64,000 bases of DNA from JAOXRU01 sp965247735 (GCA_965247735.1 CBDFHN010000001.1:620001-684000); one strand, 5' to 3'; shown: positions 33,575 to 42,603, numbered from the stretch's first letter. The notes: generated by a model not told the origin, from the letters alone. Numbers and translations: made by a program.

Positions 33575-33680
33575 TCATTTATTTTCTAGCAATACTACGT
33601 ATTCTTTGCTGTATGTTTTCATAATGATGATTTTTAAATTTATTGATTTGTAGTCTTCCCTTTTTTGCATTCCATTAAAG
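33575..33680 (-). pseudogene. decayed copy of the peptide / 44-residue-ORF module
   Basis: On the minus strand, ATGAAAAC at 33622 continues as ATACAGCAAAGAATACGTAG, matching the 44-residue gene except for a 10-base deletion (ATTTGACAAC) and substitutions; the frame stops after 15 codons. Upstream (33646-33680) GGAATGCAAAAAAGGGAAG and ACTACAAAT resemble the end of the 24-residue peptide gene (GGAATAGCAAAAGAAGATAC). The order peptide then 44-residue ORF is the same as at the intact array, so this is a remnant of a second locus. Confidence 0.6.
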
Positions 33681-33939
33681 TATATTGTAAATAGCTTTAA
33701 TAATTGAGAAATTATAATAAATTTATAGAAAAAAGCAAATTATTAGATATGAATAAAATATACTTAACACTTGTATTTATAATGGTATTGTTATCGTCTT
33801 CATCTTGTGAATCTGATGATACACCAGAAATAGATGTTCCACAATTGATTAAAGTAGAACAAAAACGATTTGAAAATGGACAGTTATATGAAACAATTGT
33901 TATCAGTTGGACTACCTAGTAAATTTGTGACTAATTTTC

Positions 33940-34860
33940 TTAGGCCGCTTTGTTACTAAATTCTTTTAGTTTGATTTCCATTTCTAACGGAGTTAAATAT
34001 CCTAAAGAAGAGTGTAATCTTTGTGTATTATACCAGTCTATATAGTCTTCAATAGATTTATATAATTGAGTATATGAAGTATATTTAAATCTATATAACC
34101 ATTCATGTTTAATTGTTTTAAAGAAACTTTCAGCTACAGCATTATCCCAGCAATTACCTTTTCTACTCATCGATTGGGTTATTTTGCAATTGAAAGAGAA
34201 AATATCTGTGATCTTATTAGACGCATATTGTACACCTCTATCAGAATGAAAAATAAAACCATCTTTAATTTGTCTTTTACTTCTGGCCTGATGCCAAGTT
34301 TTAATAATGGTGTTTTGGGAAGTCATGTCTTCGCTTAAAGTCCAACTTACTACTTTTCTATCTGCTAAATCTATGATGGTTGTTAGGTAATTCCAGTTAT
34401 CATTCACTCTAATATATGTAATATCAGAAATCCATTTTTCTCCTATTTTTAGACTTTTGAAATCTCTATTTAATACATTTTTTACTATTGGAAAACTGTG
34501 CTTTGAGTCTGTTGTTACTACAAATTTTCGCTTTAAGACACTTTTTAACCTCATTTCTTTCATAAGTAATCCTATATAAGACCGGCAATATATAAGGTCT
34601 TCACGTTCTAGTTTTTTTTGAATCCGATGACTTCCATAGATTTCTCTACTATCTTCAAAAATGGCTTTAATCCTCTTCTTTAGATAATTTCTTGGAGTCT
34701 CCATAACTATTAAGTCTTTGTTTTTAAGCCAGTGATAATAAGCGTTTTTACTAACTCTCATACACTTACACATCTTCTCAACACTATAAATATCCGTGTT
34801 TTTTAAAACAAATTGATATCTTATGAGTCGCTCTTGGAAAAGATGCTTACTGCCTTTTTT
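33940..34860 (-). CDS. IS3-family transposase OrfB (DDE catalytic part)
   Basis: Residues KKGSKHLFQERLIRYQFV begin the frame entered by -1 frameshifting at 34854-34860; an internal ATG at 34773 gives a 277-residue product. An HTH_21-like region (SVEKMCKCMRVSKNAYYHWLKNK) is followed by the rve core with catalytic residues in WISDITYIRV, FHSDRGVQYAS and NAVAESFFKTIKHE. It cuts and joins the element ends. The last residues are EFSNKAA. Confidence 0.9.
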   Translation of the reverse strand, partial: KKGSKHLFQERLIRYQFVLKNTDIYSVEKMCKCMRVSKNAYYHWLKNKDLIVMETPRNYLKKRIKAIFEDSREIYGSHRIQKKLEREDLIYCRSYIGLLMKEMRLKSVLKRKFVVTTDSKHSFPIVKNVLNRDFKSLKIGEKWISDITYIRVNDNWNYLTTIIDLADRKVVSWTLSEDMTSQNTIIKTWHQARSKRQIKDGFIFHSDRGVQYASNKITDIFSFNCKITQSMSRKGNCWDNAVAESFFKTIKHEWLYRFKYTSYTQLYKSIEDYIDWYNTQRLHSSLGYLTPLEMEIKLKEFSNKAA

Positions 34861-35102
34861 AAGATGTCGCGCTCTATAGTTACATCTCTTAATTCTTTTT
34901 TCAAAGCTTTTAATTCTTGGGCTTCTATAGAAAGTACTTTCTTTTTAGAAAAATCTCCAGATCTTGCTGCAAATTCCCGTCCCCAGCGACAAATCATACC
35001 TGGGTTTAATCCATATTCCTCTCCAAGTTGTTTCGGTTTACTTCCAGATTTTAATAGTGATACTATCATTACCTTAAACTCGTTATCATGTTTTTTTGCC
35101 AT
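34821..35102 (-). CDS. IS3-family transposase OrfA (helix-turn-helix part)
   Basis: A 93-residue DNA-binding protein: KHDNEFKVMIVSLLKSGSKPKQLGEEYGLNPGMICRWGREFA is an HTH_8 domain, followed by a leucine-zipper-like coiled coil (AQELKALKKELRDVTIERDILKKAVSIF). The slippery heptamer A-AAA-AAG at 34854-34860 (minus strand) near its end allows a -1 shift into OrfB to make the fused transposase. Confidence 0.9.
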   Translation of the reverse strand: MAKKHDNEFKVMIVSLLKSGSKPKQLGEEYGLNPGMICRWGREFAARSGDFSKKKVLSIEAQELKALKKELRDVTIERDILKKAVSIFSKSDS

Positions 35103-36079
35103 AATCTAATATATAAATATTATATGGACTCTAAAAAATCGTCACATCAAAGGTAGACACTCCAAGTCTTGAAAATCAAAAAACAAAAAAATGGTCTTTT
35201 TATAATGTAGACGATGAATTAACATATATTACAAAATGGTCATATTTTAGTAGTGGTAACTTATCATCAATTGAAGGTAATTTAGCGAATGGTACATTGG
35301 ATTATAAACAAAGTATAACTTATGATGATGCAAACAGAATAATTAAAAATACGACTATACAAGATGATGATAAAGATATAACTGCAACAGAATATGTATA
35401 TAATAATGATAATACAATAACAAGTACAACTATTAATGGTAACTATAAATTTATTCGAACATTTGAACTTAATAGCAATGGTCTTATAGATAAAGAAATT
35501 ACTAATGGTAATGTAGCTACTTCAATAGTATATGATAACCTTAGGCCTTTAACTAAAACAGTGGGAAGTACAGTTTATAATTATACCTATGTAGAGAAGG
35601 GGAGTTTACCATTTAATGGTTTAGCCATGTTTGCTAATAATCCAATAAATGTAGTTTTGTTTCAGAACAATTTGGATGATTCCTCAGGTTCATTATCTTC
35701 TGATTTAATTAGTAAAATTACATCAGACTCATCTGTAAAAGAGTATATATATACATTTAATAAGGATAATCATCTTTTAACTAAAACCAGTTATTATAAT
35801 GAGACATTGGTTGATATAATAAATTATTATTACGAATAAAAGTCAGAAGACTTTGTATCGTTAGATAATGCTCATTATTGAACATCTGCTGTATTTAAGA
35901 TGTATCATTAATAGTAATCATTGTTACATAAAGAAAACCAATAGCTACCCCCTCATGATATTTAATTGTTTTAAAAGAGATTGTTTATTTGCCTTGCTAA
36001 GAAAATAGAATAATAAACAGCAATCAATCTAAAATAGCTATAAAAACATTAATTTTGCCAGCAGCATATAAAGCAGTAG

Positions 36080-36814
36080 ATGGAAGAAAAGAAAGCAACA
36101 CGTATTAATAAGTATTTAAGTGAAGTAGGGCATTGCTCACGTAGAGCAGCAGATAAGCTTATAGAACAAGACCGTGTAACTATTAATGGTGTAGTACCGG
36201 CAATGGGAACAAAAGTTGTGGACACTGATGAAGTTCGTGTGGATGGAGAGTTAATCTCAGCCCCTAAAGAGAAACCAGTATATATTGCTTTTAATAAACC
36301 TGTTGGTATTGTTTGTACAACCGATGGTAAGGTAGAAAAAGATAATATTATAGACTATATCAATTATCCAACACGTATTTTTCCGATTGGACGTTTAGAC
36401 AAACCTAGTGAAGGACTTATTTTCTTAACTAATGATGGCGATATTGTAAACAAAATATTGCGTGCCAGAAATAACCATGAAAAGGAATATGTGGTATCGG
36501 TAAACAAACCTATTACCAGAAAGTTTATTACAGCTATGGGTGCTGGTGTTCCTATTTTAGATACTGTTACTAGAGAGTGCGAAGTAGAACAAGTAAGTAA
36601 ATTTGCTTTTAAAATAGTACTTACCCAAGGATTAAATCGTCAGATTAGAAGAATGTGTGAGCATTTGGATTATAGAGTAATGAAATTAAGACGTGTACGT
36701 ATCATGAATATTACTTTGGATACCAAAGTAGGAGCATGGCGGGATATTACTCCCGAAGAATTAGAAGAAATTAATCGTTTGGTTTCTGATTCTTCAAAAA
36801 CACATAATAGTTAG
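36080..36814 (+). CDS. rluF: 23S rRNA pseudouridine(2604) synthase RluF
   Basis: A 244-residue protein. An S4 RNA-binding domain (residues 7-60, TRINKYLSEVGHCSRRAADKLIEQDRVTINGV) is followed by the RsuA/RluB-type catalytic domain with Asp107 in GRLDKPSEGLIFLTNDGDIVNKILRA. NNHEKEYVVSVNKPIT and LNRQIRRMCEHLDYRVMKLRR match RluF closely. It isomerises a uridine in 23S rRNA. It stands alone with a separate promoter. Confidence 0.9.
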   Translation: MEEKKATRINKYLSEVGHCSRRAADKLIEQDRVTINGVVPAMGTKVVDTDEVRVDGELISAPKEKPVYIAFNKPVGIVCTTDGKVEKDNIIDYINYPTRIFPIGRLDKPSEGLIFLTNDGDIVNKILRARNNHEKEYVVSVNKPITRKFITAMGAGVPILDTVTRECEVEQVSKFAFKIVLTQGLNRQIRRMCEHLDYRVMKLRRVRIMNITLDTKVGAWRDITPEELEEINRLVSDSSKTHNS

Positions 36815-36904
36815 ATTCTTTTTGGTTTTTTTAACACTAAAATTAAGATATAATTAGGTACTTTGAGTACTGTTTGTAGCAGTACTAATTACACAAGAAC
36901 ATTA

Positions 36905-37837
36905 ATGAAATATAGATATCAACTACTACTTTTATTTACAAGCATATCAACACTAGGATTTAGCCAAAAAAAAGTAGCCATTACCATAGATGATGCTCCT
37001 AATACACAACTGTATTTGGATAGTAGATTACAAGCACCATTATTAAACACTTTAGACTCTTTAGACATTCCTGCTGCAATCTATTTTAATGAAGAGCAGT
37101 TGTATAAAACTACAATGTTTAATAAAAATGTGGTTTTATTAGATGAATATATCAAAAGAAATTATGTAACAGTTGGTAACCATAGTTTTTCTCATGCAAG
37201 GTATTCTGAAAGCACTTTAGAGGAGTATAAAAAAGAAGTTACTAAAGGAGAAGAAATAAGCAAACAGTTTGCAAGCAAATACGATAAAAAGATAAATTCG
37301 TTTCGTTTTCCATATAACGATCTAGGAAAAGATTCTATTCAGCAAGTAGAAATTGAGAAATATTTAAAATCAAAAGGCTATACTATAGCTCCGTTTACCG
37401 TCTCTAGTGACGATTGGATGTACGATAAGTTGTACACCAATTACCTAGCTAAAAAGGACACCGTAGCTGCCAAAAGAATAGCTAAGGCATATATAATCAA
37501 TACTATGGCAACTTTTGCTTATTTTGATACTATAGTACAAGAACAATATGGACGGGAAATAGCACATATCTATTTATGTCATGATAATAAGTTGAATGCA
37601 GATTACTTAGATACTTTAGTTGCTGAGCTTAGAGCAAAAGAATATACGTTTGTAAGTATGGAGGATGCACTTACAGATGATGTATATGCACAAGAAAACA
37701 CGTACTTTAAAAAATGGGGAGTATCTTGGATTTACCGTTGGATGACTGATACCGATAAACGTAGTGAATTAATGAAGGCGCAGCCCGAAAATAAAACCAT
37801 CCTTAAAGAGCATGAAGAATTGATGGCAGAGAAATAA
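36905..37837 (+). CDS. secreted polysaccharide deacetylase (NodB-fold)
   Basis: A 310-residue protein from the ATG at 36905, which gives a signal peptide (about residues 1-20, ending LGFSQ); the TTG at 36863 is less likely. NodB motifs: KVAITIDDAPNT (catalytic Asp and metal Asp), GNHSFSHARYSE (two metal His), and NSFRFPYNDLGKD. These enzymes remove acetyl groups from N-acetylated polysaccharides such as chitin or peptidoglycan; the exact substrate is not shown. Probably co-oriented but separate from rluF (90 bp apart). Confidence 0.85.
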   Translation: MKYRYQLLLLFTSISTLGFSQKKVAITIDDAPNTQLYLDSRLQAPLLNTLDSLDIPAAIYFNEEQLYKTTMFNKNVVLLDEYIKRNYVTVGNHSFSHARYSESTLEEYKKEVTKGEEISKQFASKYDKKINSFRFPYNDLGKDSIQQVEIEKYLKSKGYTIAPFTVSSDDWMYDKLYTNYLAKKDTVAAKRIAKAYIINTMATFAYFDTIVQEQYGREIAHIYLCHDNKLNADYLDTLVAELRAKEYTFVSMEDALTDDVYAQENTYFKKWGVSWIYRWMTDTDKRSELMKAQPENKTILKEHEELMAEK

Positions 37838-38185
37838 ACTTGTAAATTGTTTGTTGCTTACTCTAGTCCAATATTTTGTTTAATTGATCAATCGGTTAAG
37901 ATTTTCAGCAACGGAAACTTATAATAGGCTGATGAAATCTTTTTTTAGTGAAATGGTTTATTACTCACTTTTGTACTGTATCTTGTTTAATCGGTTAACA
38001 CCCTTATCTATTGACTTTTCATTTTATTTAATTCACTCTTAAATTGATTAAAATCTTGACAATGGGAAAACTCACAACAAGTAAGCTATTTATTGATAAT
38101 TGATTCCAAAATGTTTAAGTTTGATATAAATAACTGAGACAAATAGAATTGTGTGTTTAGTTGATTGTTACCATACATTTGAAAG
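37838..38185. other. 348-bp intergenic region with a possible promoter
   Basis: Contains two AATCGGTTAA sequences (near 37891 and 38010) of unknown meaning. TACATTTG (38174-38181) fits the -7 consensus but lies only 4 bases before the ATG at 38186, which would make the RDD mRNA almost leaderless. I see no gene or RNA. Confidence 0.3.
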
Positions 38186-38656
38186 ATGACTCTGAGCGAA
38201 ATAAACCTATCTACCGAACCAAATATTGTAGATAGAATTATAGCTGGATTTATTGACTATTTAATTATCTGTACTTTCTTAATTGTTTTTGTTCATTTCT
38301 TTGGTGAAGCAAGTGAAGACGGCGGATATTCTGTTAGTGGTTTACCAGCATTAATTCCGATTTTATTTTGGGGAATTATGACTGTTGGATTTGAGCAATG
38401 GTTTGGAGCAACGCTAGGAAATTTATTAGTTGAACTTAAACCAGTATCTATCCGGGAATCGTCTGATCATTCAATATTTAACGAAATGAGTGAAAAGTTA
38501 ACTTTTGGACAATCTTTGAAAAGACATTTACTTGACCCAATTGATATGTTCTTTTTTGGATTAATTGGAATTATAACCATTAAAAACACTGACCTAAATC
38601 AAAGATTAGGAGATATTTGGGGAAATACAATTGTTGTAAAGAAAATTAAAAAATAA
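38186..38656 (+). CDS. RDD family membrane protein
   Basis: A 156-residue protein with the RDD layout: NIVDRIIAGFIDYLIICTFLIVFVHFF (R and D residues before the first helix), a second helix (LPALIPILFWGIMTVGFEQWF), GATLGNLLVELKPV, and the LKRHLLDPIDMFF third segment. RDD proteins are small membrane proteins of unclear function, some linked to ion or solute exchange. No adjacent genes in the same direction suggest a pathway. Confidence 0.8.
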   Translation: MTLSEINLSTEPNIVDRIIAGFIDYLIICTFLIVFVHFFGEASEDGGYSVSGLPALIPILFWGIMTVGFEQWFGATLGNLLVELKPVSIRESSDHSIFNEMSEKLTFGQSLKRHLLDPIDMFFFGLIGIITIKNTDLNQRLGDIWGNTIVVKKIKK

Positions 38657-38865
38657 ACTAAAACGATTGGTAACAGTATACAGATTGAATGGTCTAGAAA
38701 TCAAATGTACCAGCTTATAACTGGTAAGAGTTAACCTTCTTTTTCTAAAATTATATAGGATAATGTATGCAGTATAGTTATCATTAATGGGTATACGAGA
38801 TCTATAGTATTTCTATGTTTAGCCAAACATGTAGACAATTGAATTAACCCATTGTTTTAATCAAT

Positions 38866-39192
38866 TTATTTTAAGAATGAATCTACATCGGTAAAAACTG
38901 AAGGGCATAGGTAGGCTTCTATTTTAGAAAAAGCTTTTTCACGGTATGGTATTAATTTTTTATACTCATCACTATTAAACACTTTAGATACGGATTCCAT
39001 ATTTGGAAAAGTAACAACAGCAGAAAAGTTTGGGGTATTATCTCCTAACAAAGTTGTTGATACTTTATAAATTTCAATTTTTTCAACTTTTACTTTTTTG
39101 TATAATTTATCTACTCCCTTTAGATATTTTGATAATGCTTCTTCTGCATTAGCTATAATAGTTGCTGTTACTTTGAATGTTATTTTTGACAT
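38866..39192 (-). CDS. DUF1330-like dimeric alpha/beta-barrel protein
   Basis: A 108-residue soluble protein. The pattern FKVTATIIANAEEALSKYLKGVDKLYKKVK, IYKVSTTLLGDNTPNFSAVVTFPNMESVSKVFNSDEYKKLIPYREKAFSKIEAYLC resembles DUF1330 and related stress or monooxygenase-fold proteins, including the conserved R-x-x-A segment. Ligand unknown. It is divergent from the HxlR regulator and its promoter carries that regulator's likely operator, so it is probably the regulated target. Confidence 0.65.
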   Translation of the reverse strand: MSKITFKVTATIIANAEEALSKYLKGVDKLYKKVKVEKIEIYKVSTTLLGDNTPNFSAVVTFPNMESVSKVFNSDEYKKLIPYREKAFSKIEAYLCPSVFTDVDSFLK

Positions 39193-39214
39193 AGTTTTTT
39201 CTTTTTAAGATAGT

Positions 39215-39272
39215 GCACTTGTTTTTTGCAAGTACAAATATAGAAAAGCACTTGTATTATACAAGTGCTTTT
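39215..39272 (-). promoter_or_regulatory. promoter and two operators between DUF1330-like and HxlR genes
   Basis: For the minus-strand gene, TTG (39264-39262) and TATATTTG (39242-39235) are exactly 19 bases apart, a consensus Bacteroidetes promoter. Between them lies a perfect palindrome with 13-base arms (AAAAGCACTTGTA and its complement) and a 3-base centre at 39244-39272. A second site, GCACTTG with CAAGTAC, lies at 39215-39235. The HxlR protein encoded next to it would bind here. Confidence 0.75.
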
Positions 39273-39296
39273 TGAAGAAATTATTTATATTTGTAT

Positions 39297-39713
39297 ATGA
39301 CTACTAAAAAAAGACGATCAAGCTGCCCTATTAATCTTTCTCTGGAAATATTCGGAGACAAATGGAGCTTACTTATATTAAGAGATATTATATTTTTCGA
39401 AAAAGGCCATTTCAATCAATTTTTACTTCAAGAGAAAATTTCAACAAATATTTTAACGGATCGATTAAATCGTTTGGTAGAAAATAATATTTTAAGCAAA
39501 ACAAAAGAAAAAAGGAACTTGTCCTCATATGTATATTCGTTAACAGAAAAAGGCATAGAACTTGTTCCAATAATAATTGAAATATACTATTGGGGAGCAA
39601 AAAACACAGCAAAAAACAGTGCTGAAAGTAAATTTTTAAAAGAGATTGAAACTGATAAAATGAAAACAATAAATAGAATTGTTACTAAAATAAAAAACGT
39701 CCAAAAAAACTAA
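39297..39713 (+). CDS. HxlR family transcriptional regulator
   Basis: A 138-residue protein from the ATG at 39297 (a TTG at 39291 would add two residues). HxlR hallmark: CPINLSLEIFGDKWSLLILRDIIFFEKGHFNQFL, with Cys near residue 10, and winged helix ISTNILTDRLNRLVENNILSK, then YSLTEKGIELVPII. HxlR proteins respond to electrophiles or oxidants. The palindromes at 39215-39272 in the divergent intergenic region are its probable sites. Confidence 0.85.
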   Translation: MTTKKRRSSCPINLSLEIFGDKWSLLILRDIIFFEKGHFNQFLLQEKISTNILTDRLNRLVENNILSKTKEKRNLSSYVYSLTEKGIELVPIIIEIYYWGAKNTAKNSAESKFLKEIETDKMKTINRIVTKIKNVQKN

Positions 39714-39830
39714 GATCTCGTTGTTGGTACATGCTAACAAAAAAACTATTAATTTAATCTGGGAAAAACAACAATGGCTAATTAATTAGTATTCTATCTT
39801 ATCGTTAGCTTAATTGGATAGTATTTTTTT

Positions 39831-40292
39831 TTACCTTCCGCTAAGGTGTAATATTTTAATTTCATTCGATATTATACTGATCCAATCGGTAGTTGAGGGT
39901 TTTATTATTATTGCCTTAAAATTATGTCTTTGGCTTTCAATTCCAACACCTTTTAAATCATCGATATGAACATCAAAATCAAATGCTGGAGGATATTTTG
40001 AGGAATGTATATTTAACTTTTTTAATGTGCGTCGATTTTCTGTTTGGGTAACGATAGTATTAACAGTTATTCCATAATATTTTAGTGTAGCTCTAACATG
40101 CATTTTTTTCCTAAAAGAAGTAGTGTAAATATGTATTTTATGTCCGTTTTTTTGTAGTTTTAAAATTAGGCTACTTGTACCTTTTCGTATTTCTTCAATT
40201 CCAAGAAGCTTAGCTATAGCTCCTCTTTTTTCGGTAACAAATTCTTTTCCATTCGGAATTAAAGTACTATCGAGATCAAAACTGATATTCAT
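39831..40292 (-). CDS. HAD-like hydrolase
   Basis: A 153-residue protein with HAD motif I (ISFDLDSTLI, Asp-x-Asp), motif II-like Thr in IHIYTTSFRKK, and a final acidic motif VHIDDLKGVG. A lysine for motif III is likely in the RRTLKKL segment. It probably is a small phosphatase or nucleotidase without a cap domain. It is the only gene between two divergent or unrelated neighbours. Confidence 0.7.
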   Translation of the reverse strand: MNISFDLDSTLIPNGKEFVTEKRGAIAKLLGIEEIRKGTSSLILKLQKNGHKIHIYTTSFRKKMHVRATLKYYGITVNTIVTQTENRRTLKKLNIHSSKYPPAFDFDVHIDDLKGVGIESQRHNFKAIIIKPSTTDWISIISNEIKILHLSGR

Positions 40293-40594
40293 TTTTTTAT
40301 CTATATAAAGTTCTTTAATATGTAGATTTCTTTAAGGGTACTGTACTAGGGTTAAGGGTAATATAATGCTAAAAAAAATAAACCTAAGACTATTTTTGTT
40401 GAAATTAACATTTGATTTATAGTTTTTAAATAGCTTAGTTTTTGTCTAAGATTATGGTATTATTTTATGGAGTGTTATTGCTAAAATGTTAATTTTGATA
40501 TGAATGCATAACTGATACAAATACGATGTGTTTTTATCACTAATAAACTGTAACAAAACTTAAAAAATATTATCTATAAATAAAACACTACTCA
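40293..40594. other. 302-bp divergent intergenic region
   Basis: Lies between HAD (minus) and the HExxH lipoprotein (plus). TAATTTTG near 40491 fits the -7 form for the plus strand, about 95 bases before the ATG, but I find no TTG at the right distance. No gene or hairpin is visible. Confidence 0.3.
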
Positions 40595-41905
40595 ATGAAA
40601 AATATATTTTTAATAACACTTTTTATTTCCACACTCTTTGCATGTGATAATAAAACGGATGAGGCAAATCAAAATATTATAACTTCTGATATTAATAATT
40701 TTTGGAATGCATATGATAAAATTATAACTACCCAAGACACAATGCTACAGTATAGGTATTTAGATAGTCTTTATATTCAAAAAGGGTCTTTAGGATTAAA
40801 AGCTATAATGCAAGCAAGAAACTATAGAAAAGAGGACTATATCAATGCAATAAATAACTATCCTAAATTCTGGTCGTCAATTCGGGAAAACACACTCAAA
40901 ACAGATAAATATGTTGATGAATTAAATAGTGGAATTGAAAAAATAAGAACCATTTATCCAAAGTTAAAATCTGCAAAAATGTATTTTACAATTGGAGCAT
41001 TTCGCACAGGTGGAACATATTTGGATAGTCTAGTTCTTATTGGGAGCGAAATTGCAATGGCAGATAAAAATACAGTAACATCCGAATTTCCAGAAGAAAT
41101 TAGAACAGGAAGACGTAATTTTTTTGATAGCAATCCTATAAACGATTTAGTGCTTCTAAATGTTCATGAATATGTTCATACTCAACAAAATGATCTTGTA
41201 CATAATCTTCTTTCATACTGCCTTCACGAAGGTGTAGCTGAATTTGTGTCTACAACCGCAATGCAAACACCATCCACAGCACCAGCTATAAACTTCGGAA
41301 AACAAAACAAAGCAGTAAAAAAGAAATTTGAAGAAGAAATGTTTTATGGAAACAACGTTTCTCGATGGCTTTGGAGTGATTCGCCAAATGATTTTAATGC
41401 AAGAGATTTGGGGTATTATATAGGGTATCAAATTTGTGAAATATATTATAATCAAGCAAAAGATAAACAAGCAGCTATCAAGCAAATGATAGAATTGGAT
41501 TATACTAATGAAGCTCAAATTGAAGACTTTGTAAATGGAACCGAATTCTTTTCTAAGTCATTAGAAGAACTTTACAATGATTTTGATAAAAATAGACCAA
41601 CAGTCATAAAAATTAAGCAATTAGAAAATAATAGTGACTCCGTAAATCCAAATATAAAAGAGCTTTCTTTTCAATTTTCAGAGCCTCTTAATGGATATAA
41701 TACAGGTGTTGATTTTGGAGCTTTAGGAAAAGGCTATTTTCCAAAAACATTAGATAGGTCTTGGTCATCAGACAATAAATCTTGGACAATGAAAGTAGTA
41801 TTGGAACCAAACAAACAGTATCAATTTTTGATATCAAATAATTTTAGAACAGAAAAAGGAATTCCACTAAAACCATATATAGTTGAATTTAAGACTTCAG
41901 AATAA
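40595..41905 (+). CDS. lipoprotein with HExxH metallopeptidase-like domain and Ig-like C-terminus
   Basis: A 436-residue protein. Lipoprotein signal (STLFAC, Cys17). His191-Glu192-Tyr-Val-His195 (LLNVHEYVHTQQ) is an HExxH motif; HEGVAEFV about 20 residues later provides a likely third (Glu) ligand as in gluzincins. Residues about 345-436 (NIKELSFQFSEPLNGYNTG) look like a C-terminal Ig-like domain. It resembles the other HExxH lipoprotein at 8235, and both are probably cell-surface proteins. Confidence 0.7.
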   Translation: MKNIFLITLFISTLFACDNKTDEANQNIITSDINNFWNAYDKIITTQDTMLQYRYLDSLYIQKGSLGLKAIMQARNYRKEDYINAINNYPKFWSSIRENTLKTDKYVDELNSGIEKIRTIYPKLKSAKMYFTIGAFRTGGTYLDSLVLIGSEIAMADKNTVTSEFPEEIRTGRRNFFDSNPINDLVLLNVHEYVHTQQNDLVHNLLSYCLHEGVAEFVSTTAMQTPSTAPAINFGKQNKAVKKKFEEEMFYGNNVSRWLWSDSPNDFNARDLGYYIGYQICEIYYNQAKDKQAAIKQMIELDYTNEAQIEDFVNGTEFFSKSLEELYNDFDKNRPTVIKIKQLENNSDSVNPNIKELSFQFSEPLNGYNTGVDFGALGKGYFPKTLDRSWSSDNKSWTMKVVLEPNKQYQFLISNNFRTEKGIPLKPYIVEFKTSE

Positions 41906-42047
41906 TAACGTTTTTTGCTAATAAAAAACTCTATGTATAGCTCTAATCAAGTGCATTATCTCTGCAAAACCTTTGGGCTTAGCTGAATCTTGAGATAAGT
42001 TATGATTTTTCGTTTATTATAGTATTGTTGTGTTTTATTGAGTATTG

Positions 42048-42115
42048 GTTATATGTTTTTATATTTGATATATATCATATTAATTATATATGAGTACTAA
42101 GTTTAATTAATTGTG
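42048..42115 (+). promoter_or_regulatory. shared promoter/leader module
   Basis: GGTTATATG, T-tract and TATATTTG (42060-42067) as in the accessory strip; the -7 box ends 74 bases before the ATG at 42142. The second half (GTTTAATTAATTG) is recognisable but the hairpin is degenerate. It shows that the module is not confined to the first 14 kb. Confidence 0.5.
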
Positions 42116-42141
42116 TTAAGGAATTTAAAAAGGAACAAAGA

Positions 42142-42603
42142 ATGAGTTTTTTAAAAAAGCTGTTTGGAATCAATAGAGAGGAACCAATTGGAGAATATGA
42201 GCAATATTTAGAGATCCGAAAGGAAAAAGAATATGACAAAAAGGCTCAATGGATATGGAATAACTTTGTACCGAAAAGTGGACAAGCTGAATTCGTGGTT
42301 GGAGAATTGTTAAGAGCAATTGAAAAGTTAAGCGATGAAGCTAATCGGAATGGGAATGGGAATTTTAGTGAAAAATGCCATGGTATTCTTATTTCTTTCT
42401 TAAGAGACAAGTTGGTAGATGAAAAAGTGTTTGATGAAAAAACCATTTCTGAGATAAATAGTGAATTAGACTTATTAAGTATTGAAGATGAGCCACAAAC
42501 TGGTGACGAGATCTATGATTGGATTTCAGACAGAATAGTAGATTGGAGTTTAGTTAACGATAAACCAATTATACACATTTATAATAAAGACTTATATTGC
42601 TAA
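42142..42603 (+). CDS. hypothetical protein, 153 aa
   Basis: A 153-residue soluble, charged protein starting MSFLKKLFGINREE, a short amphipathic N-terminal segment, then helical stretches with many Glu/Asp (EYEQYLEIRKEKEYDKKAQWIW, ELLRAIEKLSDEAN). DEIYDWISDRIVDWS near the C-terminus is the most structured-looking part. No family recognised. It has a copy of the shared promoter module upstream. Confidence 0.5.
   Translation: MSFLKKLFGINREEPIGEYEQYLEIRKEKEYDKKAQWIWNNFVPKSGQAEFVVGELLRAIEKLSDEANRNGNGNFSEKCHGILISFLRDKLVDEKVFDEKTISEINSELDLLSIEDEPQTGDEIYDWISDRIVDWSLVNDKPIIHIYNKDLYC

Larger units (their letters stand above)
33908..35164 (-). mobile_element. IS3-family insertion sequence, 1257 bp
   Basis: The ends are TGGACTACCTAG on the left and, read inward on the other strand, TGGAGTGTCTACC on the right; both reach TGTGAC at the same offset (positions 19-24), an imperfect terminal repeat. 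AGT is duplicated at 33905-33907 and 35165-35167, a 3-bp target duplication usual for IS3. It encodes OrfA and OrfB in overlapping frames with an A6G slippery site. The element lies antisense to the host lipoprotein gene and looks intact. Confidence 0.9.
33749..35839 (+). pseudogene. lipoprotein gene interrupted by an IS3-family element
   Basis: The 5' fragment (33749-33907) encodes a lipoprotein signal (LLSSSSC, Cys20) and ends at codon AGT. The 3' fragment (35168-35839) continues LENQKTKKWSFYNVDDE through repeated Tyr/Asn/Thr-rich strands (TATEYVYNNDNTITSTTINGNYKF) and ends at the normal stop. Removing the IS and one AGT copy restores one frame of 276 codons (AGT then CTT). The sequence resembles RHS-type or YD-repeat-like secreted proteins of Bacteroidetes. 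The ATG at 33749 is preferred over an in-frame TTG at 33704. Confidence 0.8.

Noticed and set aside
33913..35155. Alternative IS boundaries at TACCT with a GAC duplication
   Set aside because: This choice leaves the host gene out of frame, whereas boundaries at TGGA with AGT duplication restore it and align the terminal repeats without gaps.
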